A DNA stretch of 64,000 nt from positions 118,718 to 182,717 of the forward strand of contig JADJBM010000031.1 in assembly GCA_016703785.1 (NCBI GenBank). The letters run 5' to 3'. This stretch comes from Betaproteobacteria bacterium. GTDB lineage: Bacteria; Pseudomonadota; Gammaproteobacteria; Burkholderiales; Rhodocyclaceae. The translations under genes were made by a program, and so were the position numbers. The notes beneath the pieces were generated by a model, which was not told the DNA's origin, did not search any database, and saw only the letters and a list, made by a program, of their open reading frames with translations. This document shows positions 10,829 through 21,445 of this stretch, piece after piece. The stretch's first letter is position 1; each line of letters begins with the position of its first letter.

Positions 10829-11476
10829 TCAGGCTTCGTCAGCCGCCTCGGCCCAGTCCAGCAGCGGCTGCCACTGCTCGATGTCCTGGGCGCCACGCGC
10901 GGCAGAGAGATCGAACAGCGTCAGCCCGTGCGCCGCGGCCTGCACGTAGAGCTGGGTGTCGCGCAGGTGGGCGACCACCGGCAGGTTGAGGGATTCGAGG
11001 AAGCGTTCCAGTTCCCGCGCCGAGCGCGTGCGTGCATCCACGCGCATGCCGACGACGGCGATGAAGGCGTGGTGCTTGCGCACTTCCTTTTCCTCCAGCA
11101 GCGTGTCGAGGAAGGCGCGCGTGGCCATGATGTCGAAGATCGATGGCTGCAGCGGCACGATGACGCGGTGCACGAGTTTCAACACCTGGCCGAGTTTCTT
11201 GCCGTGCAGGCCGGCCGGCGTATCGAGCACGACATGGCTGGTGCCCTTGGGCGGATGCGCCGCCTTGCCCGGCTCGGCGGGATCGATCTCCCAGCCGCGG
11301 ATCGGCGGCAGGATGTCGGGTCGCATCTTCAGCCACTCGCGGGCGGACTGCTGGCGGTCGATGTCGCCGAGCATGACGCGATGGCCCTGCCGCGCGAAGT
11401 AGCCGGCGAGGTTGGTCGCCAGCGTGGTCTTGCCGCAGCCGCCCTTGGGATTGGCGATGAGGAAGGATTTCAGCAT
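10829..11476 (-). CDS. orphan ParA/MinD-family ATPase
   Basis: 215 residues. Deviant Walker A motif KGGCGKTT at residues 11-18 with the signature Lys, then VMLGDIDRQQSA and VVLDTPAG as later nucleotide-site motifs. Such ATPases position cargo on the nucleoid or membrane. There is no ParB or parS-like site next to it, so this is an orphan member rather than a chromosome-partitioning locus. The stop lies 11 bases before the start of the GIDE-domain gene, so the two may be co-transcribed. Confidence 0.88.
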   Translation of the reverse strand: MLKSFLIANPKGGCGKTTLATNLAGYFARQGHRVMLGDIDRQQSAREWLKMRPDILPPIRGWEIDPAEPGKAAHPPKGTSHVVLDTPAGLHGKKLGQVLKLVHRVIVPLQPSIFDIMATRAFLDTLLEEKEVRKHHAFIAVVGMRVDARTRSARELERFLESLNLPVVAHLRDTQLYVQAAAHGLTLFDLSAARGAQDIEQWQPLLDWAEAADEA

Positions 11477-11500
11477 CGTGTCAATTTAGCACACCTGCTT

Positions 11501-11527
11501 GTCATTCCCGCGCTGCGCGGGAATGAC
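11501..11527. repeat. 27-bp palindrome (GTCATTCCCGCGC type)
   Basis: Exact 13-bp inverted repeat around one central T, between the divergent parA-like and MaoC genes. The core GTCATTCCCGCG with its complement is a short dispersed palindrome I recognise from many proteobacteria. Because the flanking genes diverge, it is not a terminator of either one. Confidence 0.85.
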
Positions 11528-11562
11528 GTATGCTCGGTTGAACATTGTCAGGGGAGGCTGAG

Positions 11563-12054
11563 ATGGCAGAAAAACCCGGCTGGCAGGGCCGTTTCTACGA
11601 GGATTTCGAAGTCGGCGACCTCTACCGCCACCCGCTCGGGCGCACCGTGCTGGCGGTGGACAATTCCTGGTTCACCCTGCTCACGCAGAACACCGCGCCG
11701 ATCCACTTCGACCGCCACTACGCGGCGCAGACCGAGTTCGGCCAGCCGCTGGTGGACTCCACCTTCACCCTGGCGCTGATCACCGGCCAGAGCGTCACCG
11801 ACATCTCGCAGAACGTCTTCGCCAACCTCGGCTGGGACGAGGTGCGCCTGCCCAACCCGGTGTTCGAGGGCGACACGCTCTACTCGCAATCCGAAGTGCT
11901 GGAGACGCGCGCATCGAAGTCGCGCCCCGACGTCGGCATCGTCAAGGTGCGCACCACCGGCTTCAACCAGGACGGCAAGACGGTGATCAGCTTCATCCGC
12001 ACGGTGATGGTGTTCAGGCGCGGCAAGGCGCCGCGCCTGCCGCGGCCGATTTAA
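11563..12054 (+). CDS. MaoC-family (hot-dog) dehydratase
   Basis: 163 residues, a single hot-dog domain. The hydratase active-site segment is visible as QNTAPIHFDRHYA, corresponding to the family pattern with Asn/Asp and His, and VFEGDTLYSQSEVLE follows as in mesaconyl/beta-methylmalyl-CoA hydratase relatives. It most likely hydrates an enoyl-CoA, but the exact substrate is not evident. The ATG at 11563 has GGGGAGG six bases upstream; an in-frame ATG at 11545 is less well placed. Confidence 0.85.
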   Translation: MAEKPGWQGRFYEDFEVGDLYRHPLGRTVLAVDNSWFTLLTQNTAPIHFDRHYAAQTEFGQPLVDSTFTLALITGQSVTDISQNVFANLGWDEVRLPNPVFEGDTLYSQSEVLETRASKSRPDVGIVKVRTTGFNQDGKTVISFIRTVMVFRRGKAPRLPRPI

Positions 12055-12149
12055 AAAGTCAGCTCCCACGACGGCGCCTCGGGAGCAGGGCGGGGGTGGG
12101 GTCCGTGCCGACAAGTCAGTCCCCGCAATACGGCGGGAAAGCTGCTCGC
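12055..12149 (+). other. intergenic spacer with two copies of the bipartite motif
   Basis: Between convergent MaoC and quinone-oxidoreductase genes. It contains a variant copy of the 24-bp motif at 12055-12076 (spacer 8 instead of 10) and a copy with one mismatch at 12112-12135, both in the same orientation. No promoter or terminator with a T-run is evident. Confidence 0.6.
12112..12135 (+). repeat. 24-bp bipartite motif, copy 3 (one mismatch)
   Basis: First base of the left half-site is C instead of A; right half-site exact; 10-base spacer kept. Intergenic. Confidence 0.8.
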
Positions 12150-13124
12150 TCAGGGCAGCAGCACGGTCGAGCCGGTGGTCTTGCGCGCGACGAGGTCGAT
12201 CTGTGCCTGCGCCGCATCCTTCAGCGCATATCGCTGGTTGACCTCGATCTTCACCTTGCCCGACAGCACCATGTCGAACAACTCGGCCGACATCTGCACG
12301 AGGTCGCTGCGCTTGGCAACATAGACGAACAGGGTCGGCCGCGTGATGAACAGGGCGCCCATCTTCGCCAGCAGGCCGAGATCGAACAGCGGCACGGGCC
12401 CGGAGGACTGGCCGAACAGCGCCAGCAAACCGAGCGGCCGCAGGCAGGCCAGCGAATCCAGGTAGGTGTCCTTGCCGATCGAGTCGTACACCACCGCCAC
12501 GCCTTCGCCGCCGGTGATCTCCTTCACCCTGTCGAGGAATTTCTCGCGGGTATAGACGATCGGGTGGTCGCAGCCGTGGGCTTTCGCCAGCGCCGCTTTC
12601 TCGTCCGAGCCCACCGTGCCGATCACCGTCGCACCCAGGGCCTTGGCCCACTGGCAGACGAGCAGCCCGACGCCGCCGGCCGCGGCATGGATGAGGATGG
12701 TGTCGCCCGGCTGCACGTGGTAGGTGCGGCGCAGCAGGTATTGCGCGGTGAGGCCCTGCAGCATCATCGCCGCGCCCTGCTCGAAGGACAGCGCGTTGGG
12801 CAGCTTCACCAGGCGGTCGGCCGGCATCAGCCGCTCTTCCGCATAGGCGCCGAGCGGACCGCCGGCATAAGCCACGCTGTCGCCCTCCTTGAGGTCCGCC
12901 ACCTCGGCGCCGACCGCCACCACCTCGCCCGCGCCCTCGAGGCCGATGCCCGAAGGCAGCGGCGCCGGGTAAGCACCGGTGCGGTGATAGACGTCGATGT
13001 AGTTGAGGCCGACGGCGTGTTGGCGAATGCGAACCTCCTTCGGGCCGGGATCGCCGACGGCGACCTCCTCCCATTTCAGGACGTCGGGGCCACCGGGCTG
13101 ATTGAAACGAATCGCGTTGGGCAT
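12150..13124 (-). CDS. NADPH:quinone oxidoreductase, zinc-independent MDR family
   Basis: 324 residues with a GroES-like N-terminal fold and a Rossmann domain (AAAGGVGLLVCQWAKALG near 148-165). No zinc-binding cysteines, as in QOR/zeta-crystallin. It would reduce quinones or enones with NADPH. The ATG at 13124 has GAGG eight bases upstream; the ATG at 13130 is only two bases from that site and less likely. It is convergent with the MaoC gene. Confidence 0.88.
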   Translation of the reverse strand: MPNAIRFNQPGGPDVLKWEEVAVGDPGPKEVRIRQHAVGLNYIDVYHRTGAYPAPLPSGIGLEGAGEVVAVGAEVADLKEGDSVAYAGGPLGAYAEERLMPADRLVKLPNALSFEQGAAMMLQGLTAQYLLRRTYHVQPGDTILIHAAAGGVGLLVCQWAKALGATVIGTVGSDEKAALAKAHGCDHPIVYTREKFLDRVKEITGGEGVAVVYDSIGKDTYLDSLACLRPLGLLALFGQSSGPVPLFDLGLLAKMGALFITRPTLFVYVAKRSDLVQMSAELFDMVLSGKVKIEVNQRYALKDAAQAQIDLVARKTTGSTVLLP

Positions 13125-13171
13125 GGTCATATCCTCGTTATTGGAAATACGTCTGACGGAAACTACTCTGC

Positions 13172-13222
13172 CAGGGGGTGGGGGCGCCGGGGGGGGGCGG
13201 GGCGGGGGGCGTTTCTTTCTTG
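13172..13222. other. G-rich low-complexity tract
   Basis: Long G runs broken by single C, T or A bases lie between the quinone oxidoreductase and malic enzyme genes. The composition resembles the clear artefact inside uvrD (18716-18855), so the bases may not be real, although both flanking genes are intact. Confidence 0.5.
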
Positions 13223-13253
13223 TCGCGCGACGGGAGGGCTCGGGGGAGGAGTA

Positions 13254-15530
<2,277 letters not shown>

Positions 15531-15662
15531 ATGATTTCTCCTCCGTCTTGTGGACGGTCGATGCATTCTAGGCGCTTGATGGGCGCGCTGCCATTGCGGG
15601 AAGCCGCAATGGAAGTATCGCGGAAATGATCGACGGAATCAGTCATTGCAACGACATGTTCC

Positions 15663-15757
15663 CCCTCTCCCGCTGGCGGGAGAGGGTTGGGGAGAGGGTG
15701 GTCAGCCCCGCCCTCCCAGCCCCCGGGCGCCGCCCTCCCCCGCGAGCGGGGAGAGGG
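15663..15757. repeat. REP-like pair of CCCTCTCCCGC hairpins
   Basis: An exact 11-bp stem at 15663-15673/15676-15686 is followed by TTGGGGAGAGGG, and a second, bulged copy lies at 15733-15757. This is the widespread CCCTCTCCC...GGGAGAGGG extragenic repeat, here as a paired element upstream of maeB and just downstream of the SDR remnant. Confidence 0.8.
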
Positions 15758-15764
15758 AATAAAG

Positions 15765-16451
15765 TCAGAACGTCCCCGGATAAGCCCCGCCGTCGAGCAG
15801 CAGGTTCTGCCCGGTGATGAAGCCGGCCTGCGCGCCGCAGAGAAAGGCGCAGGCCGCGCCGAATTCCTCGGGGTCGCCGATGCGGCCGGCCGGGATGGTG
15901 GCGATGCGCTCGGCCAGCGCCGCCTCGTAGTCGATGCCACGCGACTTGGCCTGGCCGCCGACGACCGCGCGGATGCGGTCGGTGTCGAAGAAGCCGGGCA
16001 GCAGGTTGTTGATGGTGACGTTGTGCTGAACGGTCTTGCGCGCCAGCCCGGCGACGAAACCGGTCAGCCCCGAACGCGCGCCGTTGGACAGGCCAAGCAC
16101 GTCGATGGGCGCCTTCACCGCGCCGGAGGTGATGTTCACGATGCGGCCGAAAGCGGCGCGCGATCATGCCGTCCACCGTCGCCTTGATGAGCTCGATGGG
16201 CGTCAGCATGTTGGCGTCGAGCGCGGCGATCCAGTCCTCGCGCGACCAGTTGCGGAAGTCGCCCGGCGGCGGCCCGCCGGCGTTGTTCACCAGGATGTCC
16301 GGCTGCGGGCAGGCGGCCAGCGCCGCGGCGCGCCCTCCGGCGTGGTGATGTCGGCGGCGACGCATTGGATCGCCGTACCCTGGGGGCTGACTTTCCCCAG
16401 TTCGGCCGCCGTCGCCTCCAGCGCCTCGCGGCCGCGCGCGACGATCGTCAC
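15765..16451 (-). pseudogene. short-chain dehydrogenase (SDR), truncated at 5' end and frameshifted twice
   Basis: Recognisable SDR pieces lie in three frames: VTIVARGREALEATAAELGK (from 16451), then PDILVNNAGGPPPGDF (the NNAG motif), then ITSGAVKAPIDVLGLSNGAR and LLLDGGAYPGTF. A one-base loss near 16333 and a one-base gain near 16152 separate them. The first 30 or so residues, with the TGxxxGxG cofactor motif, are missing. Homology begins only nine bases after the stop of the neighbouring hydrolase, which suggests a deletion or assembly join. The indels fit the window-wide error pattern, so the source genome may have an intact gene. Confidence 0.75.
16371..16394 (-). repeat. 24-bp bipartite motif, copy 4
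   Basis: Exact match to both half-sites, on the coding strand of the SDR remnant, read as K-V-S-P-Q-G-T-A. Confidence 0.9.
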
Positions 16452-16459
16452 ATGCCGAC

Positions 16460-17236
16460 CTACGCCAGGAATTCGAGCAGCAGCCTGTTGAAGGCATCCG
16501 CCTGCTCGATGTTGGACAGATGCGAGGCGTCGGCAATGATTTCCAGCCGCGCGCCGGGAATCGCCGCGGCGATCTCCTGCGACATGGCCGGCGGCGTGCC
16601 GATGTCCTGCTCACCGACGATCACCAGCGTCGGCCGGTTCAGGCCGGGCAGACGGGCGAGCGTGTCCATGCGCGGGATGGCCTGGGCGCAGCCGACGAAG
16701 CCCGCCACCGGCGTGGCGCCGATGAGCGCGGCGATGCGCGCCATCACTTCCGGGTGCGTCGCGCGATAGGACGCGGTAAACCAGCGCGCCAGCGTCGACT
16801 CCGCCAGCGCCGCCGTGCCCTGTTCCGCGGCGATGCGGATGCGCTCGGGCCACAGTGCCTGCGCCTCCGGCGGGAAGCGGCAAACGGTATCGGCCAGCAC
16901 CAGCCGGTCGATGCGCTGCGGCGCCTTCAGCGCGAGGTGCTGGCCGATCATGCCGCCCATCGACAGGCCGACGAAATGCGTGCGTTCGACCTTCAGCGCG
17001 TCGAGCAGGCCGAGCGCGTCGTCGGCCATCTGCGCCAGTGTGTACGCGCCGGGCGGCGCGTCGCTCCTGCCGTGGCCGCGCGTGTCGAAGCGCAGCACGG
17101 TGAAATGCGCCTCCAGCGCCGCCATCTGCGGATCCCACATCGACCCGTCGCAGAACAGCGAATGCGACAGCGTCACCCACGGGCCGTTGCCCGAAATCGC
17201 GTAGTGGATATCGATGCCATTGGCGTGCACTTTCAT
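16460..17236 (-). CDS. alpha/beta hydrolase, 3-oxoadipate enol-lactonase-like
   Basis: 258 residues with an intact alpha/beta-hydrolase triad: nucleophile S92 in GLSMGG, acid near D211 in VGEQD, and H239 in ASHLSNIEQ. The end SNIEQADAFNRLLLEFL and overall layout are like PcaD, the enol-lactonase of the beta-ketoadipate pathway, but no other pca gene is nearby, so the substrate is uncertain. It starts about ten bases after the uvrD stop and may be read from the same transcript. Confidence 0.85.
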   Translation of the reverse strand: MKVHANGIDIHYAISGNGPWVTLSHSLFCDGSMWDPQMAALEAHFTVLRFDTRGHGRSDAPPGAYTLAQMADDALGLLDALKVERTHFVGLSMGGMIGQHLALKAPQRIDRLVLADTVCRFPPEAQALWPERIRIAAEQGTAALAESTLARWFTASYRATHPEVMARIAALIGATPVAGFVGCAQAIPRMDTLARLPGLNRPTLVIVGEQDIGTPPAMSQEIAAAIPGARLEIIADASHLSNIEQADAFNRLLLEFLA

Positions 17237-17245
17237 TGTTTCACC

Positions 17246-19556
17246 TCATGCCGCCGTCAATTTCGCCACCGACAGCGCCAGCCACTTGACGCCCTCGCGG
17301 CCGAAGTTCACCTGCACGCGGGCATCCGATCCGGCGCCCTCGGCGTTGACGATGACGCCCTGGCCGAACCTGGCGTGCGCCACGTTCTGGCCGATGCGGA
17401 AGCCGCCGGTTTCCTTGGCGATCGTCCGGCTCACCGCGACGGCAGGCGTCGGCCCGCCCCAGCCGCCACGGCGCGGCGACCCGAAAGTCAGCCCCGGCGA
17501 CACGGCGACCTGTGCCCGTTGAATGCGCGGCGTCAGCCATTTCAGCAGTTCCTCGGGGATTTCATCGAAGAAGCGCGACGGCAGGTTGTAGCGCGTCTGG
17601 CCGTGCAGCATGCGCGTCTGCGCATGCGAAATGTAGAGCCGCTGTCGCGCCCGCGTCACGGCCACGTACATCAGGCGGCGCTCCTCCTCCAGGCCTTTGT
17701 CCTCTCGCACCGAATTCTCGTGTGGGAAGAGCCCTTCCTCGAGGCCGCTGATGAAGACGGCGTCGAACTCCAGGCCCTTGGCCGAATGCACGGTCATCAG
17801 CTGCAGGGCGTCGTCGCCCTCGCCGGCCTGGTGCTCGCCGGCCTCCAGCGAGGCGTGGGAGAGGAAGGCGGCGAGGTCGCCCGACAGTTCGCCTTCCGCA
17901 TCGACATTGCCTTCCTCGGCGACGAAATTGGCGGCGGCGTTCACCAGTTCGTCGAGGTTGGCAAGGCGGTCCTGGCCCTCCTTCTCGTTCTGGTAATGGG
18001 CGCGCAGGCCGGAGCGTTCCAGCACCTGCTCGACCGTCTCCGGCAGCGTCAGGCCTTCGCAGGCAACCTTCAGCTTGTCGACCAGTTCGGCGAAAACGGC
18101 CGCCTTGCCGCCGCCCTTCGCCGTCTCGCAGAGACTGACTTTGGTGGCCTTCGCCGCATCCTGCAACTGCTCGATGCTGCGCGCGCCGATGCCGCGCGCC
18201 GGGAAATTCACCACGCGGGCAAACGCGCCGTCGTCGTCGGCATTGGCGATCAGGCGCAGGTAGGCCAGGGCGTGCTTCACTTCCTGCCGCTCGAAGAAGC
18301 GCAGGCCGCCATAGACGCGATAGGGCAGCCCGGCGGAAAACAGGGCGTGCTCCAGCACGCGCGACTGGGCGTTGGAGCGGTAGAGCAGCGCCATCTCGCG
18401 CCGCGCCATGCCGTCGAGCGAGAGCGATTTCACCTCCTCGACGATCCAGCGCGCCTCCTCGATGTCGTTGAAGGCCTCGTAGACGCGGATCGGCTCGCCC
18501 GTGCCGGCGTCGGTCCACAGGTTCTTGCCCAGCCGCGCGGCGTTGTTCTTGATGATGGCGTTGGCGGCGTCGAGGATGTTGCCGTGCGAGCGGTAGTTCT
18601 GCTCCAGGCGGATGACGTTGTCGACGCGGAACTCGCGCTCGAAGTCGCGCATGTTGCCGACCTCTGCGCCGCGGAAGGCGTAGATCGACTGGTCGTCGTC
18701 GCCGACGCAGAACATACCCCCCCCCCCCCCCCCCCCCCGGGGGGGGGGGGGGGGGGGGCCCCCCCCCGGGGGGGGGGCGGGGGGGCGGGGGGGGGAGGGG
18801 GGGGGGGGCGGCCCGCCCCCCCCCCCCCCGCCGTGGGGGGGCCCGGCGCCGGCCGGCCAGCAGCTTTAGCCAGCGATATTGCAGGACGTTCGTATCCTGG
18901 AACTCATCGACCAGAATGTGGCTGAAACGGCCCTGGTAGTGCTGGCGCAGCGGCTCATTGCGTTGCAGCAGCTCGTAGGAGCGCAGCAGCAGTTCGGCGA
19001 AGTCCACCACGCCCTCGCGCTGGCATTGCGCCTCGTACTCGCGATACAGCTCGACGCGCTTGCGCGTGTACTCGTCCCAGGCTTCGGCCGCGTCCGGCCT
19101 CAAGCCCGCCTCTTTCTGGCCGTTAATGAAGTTGGCCAGCTCCCGGGGCGGGAATTTCTCGTCGTCGACGTTGAGGGTCTTCAGCAGCCGCTTGACCGCC
19201 GCCAGCTGGTCGGCCGAATCGAGGATCTGGAACAGTTGCGGCAGGCCGGCATCGCGGTAATGGGCGCGCAGCAGGCGGTTGCACAGGCCGTGGAAGGTGC
19301 CGATCCACATGCCGCGCGTATTGATCGGCAGCATGGCCGTGAGGCGGGCGAGCATCTCCTTGGCCGCCTTGTTGGTGAAGGTGACGGCGAGGATGCCGTG
19401 CGGTGCGGCCTGCCCGGTCTGGATCAGCCAGGCGATGCGCGTGGTGAGCACGCGCGTCTTGCCCGAGCCGGCGCCGGCGAGGACCAGGGCGTGCTGCGGC
19501 GGCAGGGTGACGGCGGCGAGTTGCGGCGGGTTGAGGCCGCCGAGAAGATTGGACAT
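17246..19556 (-). CDS. uvrD: UvrD/PcrA-type DNA helicase, interrupted by sequence artefact
   Basis: Superfamily 1A helicase. The N-terminal part (from ATG 19556) has Walker A AGAGSGKT (residues 27-34), motif Ia TFTNKAAKEM and the Walker B segment HILVDEFQDTN. The C-terminal part resumes with CVGDDDQSIYAFRGA, and motifs IV-VI follow (QNYRSH, VHSAKGLEFD, VAVTRARQ). Between them, 18716-18855 is almost pure C and G where about ten residues are expected, so the frame is broken. Both flanks are well conserved, so the real gene is probably intact. It unwinds DNA in mismatch and excision repair. Two copies of the bipartite motif lie inside. Confidence 0.88.
17484..17507 (+). repeat. 24-bp bipartite motif, copy 5
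   Basis: Exact match, on the non-coding strand of uvrD; the gene reads it as A-V-S-P-G-L-T-F. Confidence 0.9.
18119..18142 (-). repeat. 24-bp bipartite motif, copy 6
   Basis: Exact match, on the coding strand of uvrD, read as K-V-S-L-C-E-T-A. Confidence 0.9.
18716..18855. other. poly-C/poly-G assembly artefact
   Basis: About 140 bases consisting of long C runs and G runs with few other bases, dropped into the conserved helicase core of uvrD. Natural coding sequence at this place would be about 30 bases. I read this as low-quality sequence or gap filler, not as a biological repeat or quadruplex. Confidence 0.85.
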
Positions 19557-19661
19557 TTGCAAAAACCGGATTGCGGAGCAAAATTATACTGCCAGCCTAG
19601 CCTGGCCAAGAACGATGGCGGATGCGCCCTGCTCAAGTGCATCCCTGGACGAGGACAAGTC

Positions 19662-21380
19662 TTGAAAGATTCTGGCAACCCAGCAGCCAACTCCACCGAG
19701 GAATGGCTCACCATTGCGGGTGGAAAACGTACCACAAGGCTGGCGGCCAGCATCGTCCTTGCCGGGGCACTTCTCTACTTGCTCCTGCTCCCGGGTCCGA
19801 CGAAGTTCGACCACCGCATCCTTGGCGCATCCACGCTGATTCCCGTCTCCCTGGCGAGCCTTGTCCTGCTGCACCTCGGCAGGCCGGTGGGGGCCTACCT
19901 GGCTCTGCTCTGGGGCGTCCTGCTGGCCATTACGTTTTCCGCGATGGTTGTCGCCGGATTACGCTCGACGCTGGTGTTTGCCTACCCTGCCGTCATCGTC
20001 GGCGCCATGGCGCTGGGGCGGCGTGCGGTCCTTGTCATCGGCTCGACTGCCATCGCGGCCGTAATCAGCGTTGGTCTGGCGGAGCATTACGGCCTGCTGC
20101 CGCCTCCCAGGCTAACGCCCTCACCTCTCCTCGGCCTGGCCTACGTCCTGATCCTGGTGGTATTGACCGCCATCGCCGCGGCCATGGTGCGCGAGCAGGA
20201 ACGCTGGCGAAAGAAGGAGCTGCGCGCCGTCCTGGCGCTGGAAGCAGGCATGAACACACTGACCGAGCGCGAACGCGACCTGCGCCAGATCATGGCCAAC
20301 GTGCCAGCCGGGATTTGCGCCTTCGACGGCTGGATCTGCCGTTTTGCCAATGCGCGCCTCGCCGCCTATTGCGGATTCAGCGAGGAGGAAATCGTCGGCA
20401 AGCATCTAAGCGAAGTCCTCGGCGAAACCAACTATCTCCTTGCCAAACCCTTCGTCGAACGGGCGCTTGCCGGCAAGCCGGTCAACTATCGCGGCCCCCA
20501 CCCCTCGCCCGCGCACAAAGGGCAGCACATGATGTTCAATCTGGTGTCCCAGGTCGGAGACTCCGGCGAGGTCAAGGGTTTCTACGGGCTGTTCTTCGAC
20601 GTCACGAAACAGGAACAGGCGCGCATCGAGATCGAGCGGTTGAACCAGGACCTCGACCAGCGCGTGAAGGAGCGGACGGCCGACCTCTCGTCCGCCAACA
20701 AGGAGCTGGAAGCCTTCGCCTATTCCATCTCGCATGACCTGCGTGCGCCCCTGCGCGGCATCGACGGCTTCAGCCAGATGGCGCTCGAGGAATACGGCGA
20801 CAAGCTGGACGTGCAGGGGCGCGGCTACCTCGAACGGGTGCGCGCGGCGGCGCAGCGCATGGGCTCGTTGATCGACGACATTCTCGAGCTGTCGCGCGTA
20901 TCGCGCCTTGCCATGGGCCGGAATCAGGTTGATTTGAGCAAGCTGGCCACGGAACTGCTGGATGAGATGCGCCAGTCCGACCCGGGGCGCCGGGTCGAGA
21001 CGGCGATCGCGCCCGACTGCCTGGCTGAGGGCGACCGCCAACTTCTGAGAATCCTGCTGCAGAACCTATTGGAAAACGCCTGGAAGTACACGGCCCGGCA
21101 GGCGGACGCCCGCATCGCGTTCGGCAAGGAGCGCCTCGATACGGGCGAGACCGCCTTCTTCGTGCGCGACGACGGTGTCGGCTTCGACATGCAGTATGCC
21201 GACCGCCTGTTCGCCCCCTTCCAGCGCCTGCACAAGCCGGAGGAATTCGCGGGCAGCGGCATCGGCCTGGCCACCGTTGCGCGCATCGTGCATCGTCATG
21301 GCGGCCGCGTGTGGGTGGAATCGGCCATTGAACAGGGCACGACCCTGCGCTTCGTTCTGGGTAGGGGCGTGGCGATCTGA
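19662..21380 (+). CDS. membrane PAS sensor histidine kinase (first of three in tandem)
   Basis: 572 residues from a TTG start at 19662, chosen because GAGG lies seven bases upstream and no ATG occurs before the membrane region. Six or so hydrophobic segments (about 28-180) are followed by one PAS domain (about 205-325), a HisKA domain with phospho-acceptor His in SISHDLRAPLRG, and a HATPase domain with N box LLENAWKYT, DDGVGFD and GSGIGLATV. The PFQRLHKPEEF lid resembles phytochrome-type kinases. No response regulator is adjacent. The HisKA-HATPase half is closely similar to the next two genes, showing recent duplication. Confidence 0.9.
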   Translation: MKDSGNPAANSTEEWLTIAGGKRTTRLAASIVLAGALLYLLLLPGPTKFDHRILGASTLIPVSLASLVLLHLGRPVGAYLALLWGVLLAITFSAMVVAGLRSTLVFAYPAVIVGAMALGRRAVLVIGSTAIAAVISVGLAEHYGLLPPPRLTPSPLLGLAYVLILVVLTAIAAAMVREQERWRKKELRAVLALEAGMNTLTERERDLRQIMANVPAGICAFDGWICRFANARLAAYCGFSEEEIVGKHLSEVLGETNYLLAKPFVERALAGKPVNYRGPHPSPAHKGQHMMFNLVSQVGDSGEVKGFYGLFFDVTKQEQARIEIERLNQDLDQRVKERTADLSSANKELEAFAYSISHDLRAPLRGIDGFSQMALEEYGDKLDVQGRGYLERVRAAAQRMGSLIDDILELSRVSRLAMGRNQVDLSKLATELLDEMRQSDPGRRVETAIAPDCLAEGDRQLLRILLQNLLENAWKYTARQADARIAFGKERLDTGETAFFVRDDGVGFDMQYADRLFAPFQRLHKPEEFAGSGIGLATVARIVHRHGGRVWVESAIEQGTTLRFVLGRGVAI

Positions 21381-21445
21381 TAATGTTCGGCATGCCATCT
21401 TCATTGGTGGCCAGGTGATTCACAACCGTGGCATGGAGCTTCGCG

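Noticed and set aside
18716..18855. G-quadruplex or regulatory poly-C/poly-G element
   Set aside because: It interrupts the conserved core of a helicase and has artefact-like composition.
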